This document shows, piece after piece, positions 7,891 through 14,249 of a stretch of 30,342 bases of DNA. The notes beneath the pieces are model-generated. The model worked only from the letters and a program-made list of their open reading frames with translations. It did no database searches and had not been told where the DNA came from. The stretch is from DASPFV01 sp035620975 (GTDB taxonomy: Bacteria > Acidobacteriota > Vicinamibacteria > Vicinamibacterales > 2-12-FULL-66-21), in assembly GCA_035620975.1 (NCBI GenBank), contig DASPFV010000081.1, forward strand, positions 1 to 30,342. The letters are read 5' to 3'. Within the stretch, counting starts at the first letter, position 1. The number at the start of each line of letters is the position of its first letter. The translations under genes were made by a program, and so were the position numbers.

Positions 7891-7905
7891 TGGCACCGAT
7901 TCTGC
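7891..7905 (+). promoter_or_regulatory. Candidate sigma-54 (-24/-12) promoter for the cupredoxin/HD-GYP/barrel operon
   Basis: TGGCAC-N5-CTGC matches the consensus TGGCAC-N5-TTGC at all but one position, with GG (7892-7893) and GC (7904-7905) exactly ten bases apart. Transcription would start near 7917, giving a leader of about 115 bases before the GTG at 8032. It lies on the strand of the operon. Confidence 0.45.
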
Positions 7906-7944
7906 CCCGCCCTCCCCCGCCCCGCCCTGGATGCTGGGGGAATG

Positions 7945-7958
7945 CCCGCAACCCGGAC
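7945..7958. repeat. Two-unit heptamer CCCGCAA-CCCGGAC
   Basis: The 13-mer CCCGCAACCCGGA here is also present in the heptamer-patterned region at 25442-25454. Both lie in divergent intergenic regions. Confidence 0.4.
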
Positions 7959-8031
7959 GGGGCTAAGTCACAAGAGAGCTGGAACTTCCGGATTTCCGAC
8001 CGCCCCGCAGGCGGGGACGGAGTGCACTGGC

Positions 8032-8748
8032 GTGCTGATTACGGAACTGTTCGCTCGTGTGCGATCTCTGCCCGCGCTCGGCGTGGTCCTGGGGTGCCTC
8101 TGGATGCTGGTCCAGCCCACCGGGGCGGCGACGATGGCCCCGGTCACGAGCCGCATCGAAGGCTTCGTGAAGCTGGTGGCGTCGACGACGCCAGCGGCCA
8201 TCCCCTCGGGGGCGTACCCGTCACGACGCGTCTCGCGGCCGGCCGGCGGCGGGCCGCAGACGAGGCACGTGGTCGTGTACCTGAAGGACGCGCAGAGGAC
8301 GGAGGCGCTGCCTGCCGGGAAGCTCCAGATCGTGCAGCGTGACGAGGCCTTCGAGCCGGCGGTCGCGGCTGTCACGCGGGGCACGACGGTCGAGTTCCCC
8401 AACGCCGATCCGTACTTCCACAACGTCTTCTCGCTCTCGCGCGCGGCGACCTTTGATCTGGGGCGCTATCCCAGCGGCGATTCGCGAGCCCGGATGCTGG
8501 ACCGGGCGGGCCTGGTCAAGGTCTACTGCCACATCCACTCGCACATGAGCGCGAGCATCCTCGTGTTCGACCACGCGCTGTTCACGATCCCGGACGCCGA
8601 CGGGTTCTTCCGGCTCGAGCACGTGCCGGTCGGCGAGCACGTGCTCACGGCATGGCACGAGCGCATCGGCGAGAGCACCAAGCCCATCGTCGTCGAGGCC
8701 GGCCGCACCGCCCGCGCGGAGTTCATGCTGCCGGTGGAGGACCGGTGA
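8032..8748 (+). CDS. Exported cupredoxin-like protein with C-terminal carboxypeptidase-regulatory-like domain
   Basis: The 238-residue product has an N-terminal membrane/signal segment (about residues 12-34). A plastocyanin-like domain follows (about 75-180), then a short beta-sandwich typical of carboxypeptidase regulatory domains (about 183-235: DGFFRLEHVPVGEHVLTAWHE). The full type 1 copper ligand set is visible: H130 in YFHNVFS, and C166, H169 and M172 in YCHIHSHM. It should therefore bind copper and may carry electrons or sense copper or redox state in the periplasm. Proteins of this layout are often labelled 'methylamine utilization protein', with no real evidence for that role. Start: a GTG at 8032 with GGGGACGGAG upstream. 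The stop overlaps the next start (GTGA at 8745), showing translational coupling to the HD-GYP sensor. Confidence 0.8.
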   Translation: MLITELFARVRSLPALGVVLGCLWMLVQPTGAATMAPVTSRIEGFVKLVASTTPAAIPSGAYPSRRVSRPAGGGPQTRHVVVYLKDAQRTEALPAGKLQIVQRDEAFEPAVAAVTRGTTVEFPNADPYFHNVFSLSRAATFDLGRYPSGDSRARMLDRAGLVKVYCHIHSHMSASILVFDHALFTIPDADGFFRLEHVPVGEHVLTAWHERIGESTKPIVVEAGRTARAEFMLPVEDR

Positions 8749-10460
8749 ACGGCACGTCGGCCCCTCCCCGCTTCGTCGTCCGGACGATGATCGCGACGCT
8801 GGCGGTGCTCGGGTTCGTGCTGTCGGCGGTGTTCGTCGTGGTGGCGATCAACGTGCACCAGCGCGAGCGCGGGACGGTGGTCGAGAAGCTGGAAACCGGC
8901 CATCGGATGCTGACGGCGCTCGAGGAGCGGCGGGCCCGTGAGCTGCGGGCGCAGGTCGCGACGCTGGCCGAGAACCCCACGCTCAAGGCGGCGCTCGACA
9001 CGTTCAACGCGGAGGCAACCCTGGCCGACGCGCACGTGCGCCGCGAGCTCATCGCCACGGTGGACCGCGAGCTCGAGAAGCTCGCCCTGCGCATCGTGCC
9101 GGACGTGCTCGCGGTGAGCGCTCCTGACGGATCTGTGGTTGCGGTGGCGGGCCGCCGCGCTGCGGAATGGACGCTGGACGTGGCGCGGAGCGCCAAGCGC
9201 GACGGCTTCGGCGATTCGTACGTCACGCTGGCCACGGGGGTGTTCAAGTTCGCGTCGGCGCCGGTCATCATCCAGAACGCCACGCTCGGCACGCTGCACC
9301 TGGCGACGGCGCTCGACGACCGGTTCGCGCGCGAGCTGTCGGCCCTCTCGGGCGCCGGCACGCTGATCGTCTCGGGCGAGCGGCTGCTTGCGACGACGGC
9401 CCCCGAGATGCGGCCGGCGCTGACGCCCGCGAAGCTGACCGAGCTCCGGACGGTCGAGAGCATCCGCGTGGCAGACCGCGAGTACGCCGTGCGCCTGTTC
9501 TTCATCGCCGGCGACGCGGCGGTGTACGGGATCGAGTCGATCGACGAGATGACCCGCGAGTCGCTGCGGAGCGCGCTGCGCGGGCTGCTGCTGATCGCGG
9601 TCGGCGCGTTCCTGCTGGCCGCCATCGCGAGCGGCTGGCTGGCTCTGACCATCGCGCGGCCAATCGATCGCCTCTCGCGCTCCCTGACCGAGATGACGCA
9701 GTCGAGGAATTTCGAGAACCTCCTGTCGCCAACCGGGTACACGCTCGAGATCGACAGCCTGACGGCGGCGTTCAACAGCATGATGCGCGCCGTCAACTCG
9801 GCGGAATCGGAGACGCGCAGCGCGTACGTGGGGGCCATCCGGGCGCTGGCGCTCGCGCTCGACGCCCGGGATCCATACACGGCCGGCCACTCGGAGCGCG
9901 TCGGAGCGATCTCGGTGGCCATCGGCCGCGAGATGCAGCTCGCTGAAGAGCAGCTCGAGATCCTCCGGCTCGGCGCGCTGCTGCACGACATCGGCAAGAT
10001 CGGCATCAGCGATGACGTGCTGCGGAAACCCGGAGCGCTGAGCGCCGAGGAGTTCGAGCTGATCAAGGAGCACCCCGCCATGGGCGCCCGCATCCTCCGC
10101 AGCGTGCCCTTCCTCGCGCCGCACCTCCCGATCGTCGAACTGCACCACGAGCGTCCGGACGGCAAGGGCTATCCGCACTGCCTGCAGGGAGAGGAAATCC
10201 CGGTGGTCGCGCGCATCGTGCACGTGGCCGACGCCTTCGACGCGATGACGAGCGCGCGCGCCTACCGCCCGGCCTGGACCAGCCAGGAGGCGCTGCGCGA
10301 GCTGTGGCGCTACGCCGGCACGCAGTTCGACGCGGAAGTGGTGCAGGCCCTCGCCGCCGCGCTCCGCTCGGCCGATTTCGGATCACAGTTCGTCGACGAG
10401 ACGGTCAGCGTGGCGGCGGTCACCCGGAAGCTCGCGGTGGTCGGGGCCCGGCATGCCTGA
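8745..10460 (+). CDS. Membrane sensor with extracytoplasmic domain, HAMP and HD-GYP c-di-GMP phosphodiesterase domain
   Basis: The 571-residue inner-membrane protein has a transmembrane helix at about 11-36 and an extracytoplasmic sensor region at about 40-270 that looks cache-like (DVLAVSAPDGSVVAVAG). A second transmembrane helix at about 277-303, a HAMP-like linker at about 304-356 and an HD-GYP domain at about 360-545 follow. The HD-GYP signature is complete: H382 (AGHSERV), H414-D415 (LLHDIGKIGI) and HHERPDGKGYP (467-477). HD-GYP enzymes hydrolyse c-di-GMP through a two- or three-iron centre, so this protein should lower c-di-GMP in response to a periplasmic signal. It starts with GTG at 8745, overlapping the cupredoxin stop. 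Its own stop overlaps the next start by 8 bases. The signal may be delivered by the cupredoxin; that is inference. Confidence 0.9.
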   Translation: MNGTSAPPRFVVRTMIATLAVLGFVLSAVFVVVAINVHQRERGTVVEKLETGHRMLTALEERRARELRAQVATLAENPTLKAALDTFNAEATLADAHVRRELIATVDRELEKLALRIVPDVLAVSAPDGSVVAVAGRRAAEWTLDVARSAKRDGFGDSYVTLATGVFKFASAPVIIQNATLGTLHLATALDDRFARELSALSGAGTLIVSGERLLATTAPEMRPALTPAKLTELRTVESIRVADREYAVRLFFIAGDAAVYGIESIDEMTRESLRSALRGLLLIAVGAFLLAAIASGWLALTIARPIDRLSRSLTEMTQSRNFENLLSPTGYTLEIDSLTAAFNSMMRAVNSAESETRSAYVGAIRALALALDARDPYTAGHSERVGAISVAIGREMQLAEEQLEILRLGALLHDIGKIGISDDVLRKPGALSAEEFELIKEHPAMGARILRSVPFLAPHLPIVELHHERPDGKGYPHCLQGEEIPVVARIVHVADAFDAMTSARAYRPAWTSQEALRELWRYAGTQFDAEVVQALAAALRSADFGSQFVDETVSVAAVTRKLAVVGARHA

Positions 10461-11604
10461 GGCGGCCGGGGCAGCCGGGCCGCTTCCCGTGAGGATCACG
10501 ACCCCCGATTCGCCCGAAGCACGCGACGGCCTCGCACACCTGGCCGTTCGCGCGACGCGCCTGGTTCCGTTCGCACTGCTTCTCGCCTGGCCCCTGGCCG
10601 CTCAGGCGCAGTCCGAATGGCGGGATCGCACGGCGGTCGAGGCGGTCGCGGCCGTGAGCGTGGCTTCCGGCGAGCTCACGGATCCGATGGTGATCCTCGA
10701 CGCCGTCGCGACGGTCCGCATGGGCGCCGGCTTCGACGTCATCGTGCGGCCGTACTCGCGCCGGCTGCCCGGCGGCGACTGGGCGCACGAGCTCTATCAG
10801 CTCCAGGTGCAGTACCAATCCCCCACGCGCATCCCGATCCGGGTCGACGCAGGGGTCGTCACCTCGCCGCTCGGCCTGGGCACGCTCGAGATGCGGCCCG
10901 ATCGCAACCCGATCATCGGCGCCCCGTTCTACTACTACATGCCCCTCCCACGGTTCGACGCACGGACGGATCGCGTGAACCTGCTCGCGCCGGGTTATCC
11001 GATTGGAGTCATCGTCAGCGCTTCGGATGTGAAATGGGACCTCCGCGGCGGAGTCACCGACGGCACACCTGCGCGGATGCGGAACGCGCTCTCGCCGGAT
11101 CGACCGCCGGCCGCCGCCAACGTGCTCGCGGGCGGGGGCTGGACGCCAACGCCTGGGCTGCGAGTCGGCGGCGCGGTCGCCCGCGGACCGTACCGGCCGA
11201 CGCTCGCGGCGATCCTGCCGTCCGCCGACGCGACGGACGCGACGGTCGTCACCCTCGAAGGCGAGTACGCGGTGGGCTTCACCCGCGTCACCGCGGAGTG
11301 GATCACGGACCGCTTCGACACGGCGGGCGATCCGGCCGTCTCGCGGGGCTATACGCTGATGGCCGTGCGCACGCTCACACCGCGCGTGTTCGTGGCCGCC
11401 CGCCACAGCCGTGCGTCGACGCCCGTGCAGCTCGGGCCCACCCTCACGCGCAGAGACGCCGCGGGCGCGGATGCCACGCTCGGCTACCGCCTGATCGCCG
11501 ACATCACGCTGCGCGGCGGCTACCAGGGGTTCCGCCACTATCTGTCCGAGGACTGGGAACACGCGCTGGCGCTGTCGGTGGTGTGGGCCCACCGGTGGCA
11601 CTGA
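10453..11604 (+). CDS. Outer-membrane beta-barrel (porin-like) protein
   Basis: The 383-residue protein carries an unusually long N-terminus before the hydrophobic signal core (about residues 36-53, VPFALLLAWPLAAQAQ). A repeated pattern of amphipathic strands with aromatic girdle residues follows, such as GFDVIVRPYSRR, ELYQLQVQY and YTLMAVRTLTPRVFVAARHSR. It ends in W-A-H-R-W-H. Segments such as GVVTSPLGLGTLEMRPDRNP, IGAPFYYYMPLP and AGYPIGV resemble short porins of the phosphate-selective/carbohydrate porin type found in Acidobacteria. It overlaps the HD-GYP stop by 8 bases (ATGCCTGA), so the operon is fixed as cupredoxin, sensor, barrel. The transported molecule is unknown. The signal peptide might start later, from an alternative start, because the first 30 residues are not signal-like. 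Confidence 0.72.
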   Translation: MPEAAGAAGPLPVRITTPDSPEARDGLAHLAVRATRLVPFALLLAWPLAAQAQSEWRDRTAVEAVAAVSVASGELTDPMVILDAVATVRMGAGFDVIVRPYSRRLPGGDWAHELYQLQVQYQSPTRIPIRVDAGVVTSPLGLGTLEMRPDRNPIIGAPFYYYMPLPRFDARTDRVNLLAPGYPIGVIVSASDVKWDLRGGVTDGTPARMRNALSPDRPPAAANVLAGGGWTPTPGLRVGGAVARGPYRPTLAAILPSADATDATVVTLEGEYAVGFTRVTAEWITDRFDTAGDPAVSRGYTLMAVRTLTPRVFVAARHSRASTPVQLGPTLTRRDAAGADATLGYRLIADITLRGGYQGFRHYLSEDWEHALALSVVWAHRWH

Positions 11605-11725
11605 TTCGCTGATTCGCGCGGATACCGTTAAACACGGGACGCGGATGAACGCGGATTTGCGCGGATGGGGTTCTCCACGGCGCGCCGATGAGCGCGGATT
11701 CGCGCGCGATCAGCCGACGCGAGCT
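11603..11725. repeat. Iterated CTGATTCG and ACGCGGAT-type short repeats
   Basis: Two CTGATTCG units are followed by 10-bp units ACGCGGATGA, ACGCGGATTT, GCGCGGATGG, and then GAGCGCGGATTCGCGCG. They sit directly after the barrel gene. The rest of the 548-base gap up to 12152 is GC-rich, and I see no gene in it; an open frame from 11645 to 12148 is arginine-rich and looks like a shadow. Confidence 0.6.
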
Positions 11726-12140
11726 CGCCGATTCACTCCCGGAGCTCCTCGCGCCACACGATCATCTCCGCCATCGCGGCGGAGCGAGGCTGTCGGGCGC
11801 CGGGGCCTCGGAGCGCGCCGCGGCGCTGCCCTGCCCGAGCGCGAGGGCCGGAACGCGCGCGCCGCGATTCGGGCGGCGCCTCCGCTCTGTGTGATCCGCG
11901 TAGCCGGGATCACCACCGGCGGGGCCGGAGCGCCTGGCAGACTCGGCGGAGTTCAGCTGATAGGCGCCGCCGACGCGGCAGGGTCCGAGCGGCGAGCGCG
12001 TTCCCGGCGCGCGGAGCGGACCCGGGCCCGACAGCCTCGCGGAGCCGCGGTTCACCGCGGAGTGCCGACTGTCCTGCGCTCACGGACACGGACGGGCGCG
12101 GCAGCCGTGCGCCACACGTCAGCCCATCCAGACCGCCCAC

Positions 12141-12146
12141 TATACT
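12141..12146 (+). promoter_or_regulatory. -10-like hexamer TATACT placing the transcript start at the GTG codon
   Basis: TATACT (five of six matches to TATAAT) ends seven bases before the GTG start at 12153. The expected transcript start therefore coincides with the first base of the start codon. No -35 element and no ribosome site are visible. This suggests a leaderless message. Confidence 0.4.
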
Positions 12147-12152
12147 GACCAT

Positions 12153-13988
12153 GTGCCCCTCCTGTTCCTGACGCTCGTGGCGTTCCTCGCAGTCTCGTGT
12201 GCCCGCGAGAACCCGACGAACGCGCCGGACACGACCGCGCGCAGCGTCCTGCTGATCACCGTCGATACGCTCCGTGCGGACCGTGTCGGCGCGTACGGCT
12301 ACGGCCGGGCGCGGACGCCGGTGATGGACAGCCTGGCTGCGCGTGGCGCGCGGTTCACGCACGCGTTCGCGCCGGCGCCCATCACGCTCACGTCGCATGC
12401 CTCGCTCATGACCGGCCGCTATCCCCCCGGCCACGGGGCACGCCACAACGGGATGCGCCTCGCGCCGGACGCCGTGACGCTCGCCGAATCCCTGTCGCAG
12501 GCAGGCATGGCGACCGGTGCGTTCGTCGGCGCCTTCCCGCTCGACCGGCGCTTCGGCCTGGACCAGGGCTTCACGGCCTACGGCGACACGCTCCCGCGCG
12601 GTCCGGGGGGGCGCGTGCAGAACGAGCGCGCCGGACGGCTGGTCGTCGACGAGGCGCTCGCCTGGCTCGCGACCGCACGGCCGCAGCGGTTCTTCCTCTG
12701 GGTCCACCTCTTCGAGCCGCACGCGCCGTACGGCAACCCCGCCGACGCCCGCCCGGCACGGGACCGCTATGACGACGAGGTCGCGGAGGTCGATCGGCAG
12801 ATCGGCCGCGTGATCGGTGCGCTCGGCGATACGGCGGCATCGACGCTCGTGATCGTCACGGCCGATCACGGCGAGGCGTTCGGCGAGCACGGCGAGATCG
12901 GCCACAGCATCTTCGTCTACGACACGACGCTCCGGATCCCGCTGATCGTGGCCGGGCCGTCGGTGAAGCCCGGCGTGGTCGACACGCCCGTGAGCCTCGT
13001 GGACCTTGCGCCCACCATCGCAAGGCGGCTGAACACCTCCGCGTTCGACGCGGACGGCGTGGATCTCTCTCCCGCGCTCGAGGGTGGCACGATCGGATCG
13101 CGTCCGCTCTACGCGGAGTCGTTCGCGCCGCTGCTCGACTTCGGCTGGAGCCCGCTCCGGTCCCTGCGCGCCGATGGCTACAAGTACATCGCGGCGCCGA
13201 AGCCCGAGCTCTACGCGCTCGAGAACGATCCTGGCGAGCACGAGAATCTCGTCGCCCGGGAGGCGGCGAGGGCGGCCGTGATGCAGGACCGCGTGCAGCG
13301 CATTTCGAGCGCGCGCCTGCCGCAGCCGCGTCTGCTCGACGCCGACGCCGCGGCCCGGCTCCAGGCGCTCGGCTACGCCTCGGGCGGCCCGGACGATGAC
13401 GGACGCGCGCTGGCCGATCCCAAGGACCGGCGGGACCTGGCGGCGCGCATCGCGCAGGTCACGTCGGGCGAGCTGAGCGGCGCGGCCCTCGAGACGACCC
13501 TGCGAAGCATCCTGGCCGAGGACCCGCGGAACCCGCAGGCGCACCTGCGGCTCGGCTACGTGCTCCACGACACGGGCCGCTGCCCCGCCGCCGAACCGCA
13601 CTTCCGCGCGGCCATCGCGGCGAAGCTGCCCGGCACGGACGCGCACCTCGGGCTCGCCGCGTGCCGCGTCGTCGCGCAACGGCCGGCCGACGCGGTCGCG
13701 ATCCTCACCGAGGCGGCCGGGATCGAGCCGGGCAACCCCGTCGTGCTCGCCAACCTGGGCGGCGTCCTCTCCGACAGCGGACAGCCGCGGCGCGCCGTCG
13801 AGCCACTCCGCAAGGCGCTGTCGCTCGACCCCGACCTGCACCAGGGACGCTTCATGCTCGCGATCGCGCTCGCGCGCGCGGGCGATCGCGCTGCGGCCGC
13901 GCGCGAGACGCAGGAGCTCCTGCGCCGCCTTCCCGCGGATGCACCGCAGCGGGCGGAGGTCGAGCGCCTGCAATCGGCGCTGCAGTGA
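12153..13988 (+). CDS. Sulfatase-like (alkaline phosphatase superfamily) lipoprotein with C-terminal TPR repeats
   Basis: The 611-residue protein has a short lipoprotein-type signal with C16 (LAVSC). Its alkaline phosphatase superfamily domain spans about residues 28-400. The metal ligands D38 (LLITVDTLRADRVG) and D238-H239 (TADHGEAFGEHG) are present, with H246 nearby. Where sulfatases carry Cys/Ser-x-Pro-Ser-Arg for formylglycine, this protein reads T78-L-T-S-H, so the nucleophile is Thr. It is probably a phosphodi- or phosphomonoesterase-type hydrolase, or a transferase, rather than a classical sulfatase. Three or so TPR-like repeats fill residues about 450-605 (NPQAHLRLGYVLHDTGR, NPVVLANLGGVLSDSGQPRRA, DLHQGRFMLAIALARAGD). 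Start: a GTG just after a TATACT element. It precedes the TonB receptor pair in the same direction. The substrate is unknown. Confidence 0.85.
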   Translation: MPLLFLTLVAFLAVSCARENPTNAPDTTARSVLLITVDTLRADRVGAYGYGRARTPVMDSLAARGARFTHAFAPAPITLTSHASLMTGRYPPGHGARHNGMRLAPDAVTLAESLSQAGMATGAFVGAFPLDRRFGLDQGFTAYGDTLPRGPGGRVQNERAGRLVVDEALAWLATARPQRFFLWVHLFEPHAPYGNPADARPARDRYDDEVAEVDRQIGRVIGALGDTAASTLVIVTADHGEAFGEHGEIGHSIFVYDTTLRIPLIVAGPSVKPGVVDTPVSLVDLAPTIARRLNTSAFDADGVDLSPALEGGTIGSRPLYAESFAPLLDFGWSPLRSLRADGYKYIAAPKPELYALENDPGEHENLVAREAARAAVMQDRVQRISSARLPQPRLLDADAAARLQALGYASGGPDDDGRALADPKDRRDLAARIAQVTSGELSGAALETTLRSILAEDPRNPQAHLRLGYVLHDTGRCPAAEPHFRAAIAAKLPGTDAHLGLAACRVVAQRPADAVAILTEAAGIEPGNPVVLANLGGVLSDSGQPRRAVEPLRKALSLDPDLHQGRFMLAIALARAGDRAAAARETQELLRRLPADAPQRAEVERLQSALQ

Positions 13989-14005
13989 TCCAATTTTTCC
14001 GGCGT

Positions 14006-14030
14006 CGAATCCAAGAAGGAATTGGATTCG
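14006..14030 (+). promoter_or_regulatory. Perfect 9-bp inverted repeat upstream of the first TonB receptor
   Basis: CGAATCCAA and TTGGATTCG enclose a 7-base loop (GAAGGAA), 18 bases after the preceding stop and about 220 bases before the receptor start. The left arm and flank (TCGAATCCAAGAAG) resemble TCGATCCAACAAG at 17354, upstream of the second receptor. No T-run follows, so a regulatory role is at least as likely as termination. Confidence 0.5.
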
Positions 14031-14113
14031 GCGCTGGTATCACCGTTCGTCACACCGTTGCTCACCGCGCGATTCCGCGCGTTCAACTACTTAGAACTCG
14101 CTCTCGTCACACC

Positions 14114-14135
14114 CCGTGTGGTGTGCTCCTTGCTG
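14114..14135 (+). promoter_or_regulatory. Leader box shared with the second TonB receptor gene (copy 1)
   Basis: CCGTG, GGTG and the exact 9-mer TCCTTGCTG occur in this order here and at 17488-17508, with about 19 of 22 positions matching when one gap is allowed. It lies 115-136 bases before the start codon. Confidence 0.4.
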
Positions 14136-14249
14136 AATGACGTGCCGCTGCGGACGAACGGCAGGCGACGGGTCTGTCGAAGACGTGATTCACCCCACCA
14201 TTCATCCCCGGGTGGCGACGCGGGCCGCAGCACAAGGAGGCCACAAGGC

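Noticed and set aside
8032..8748. Methylamine utilization protein (a common database label for this layout)
   Set aside because: No methylamine dehydrogenase or maturation genes are nearby. The visible features support only a copper-binding cupredoxin domain with an extra beta-sandwich.
11645..12148. Open frame of 167 codons on the plus strand between the barrel and sulfatase-like genes
   Set aside because: The sequence is arginine/alanine/glycine-rich throughout, begins inside the short-repeat stretch and has no ribosome site or recognisable motif. It looks like a stop-poor frame in GC-rich DNA.
12387..12440. Classical sulfatase with formylglycine active site
   Set aside because: The Cys/Ser-x-Pro-Ser-Arg signature is missing. 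Thr occupies the nucleophile position, so I describe the protein as sulfatase-like only.
11910..13973. Open frame of 687 codons on the minus strand
   Set aside because: It lies wholly opposite the well-supported sulfatase-like/TPR gene and has the Arg/Val/Glu-rich composition of an antisense shadow.
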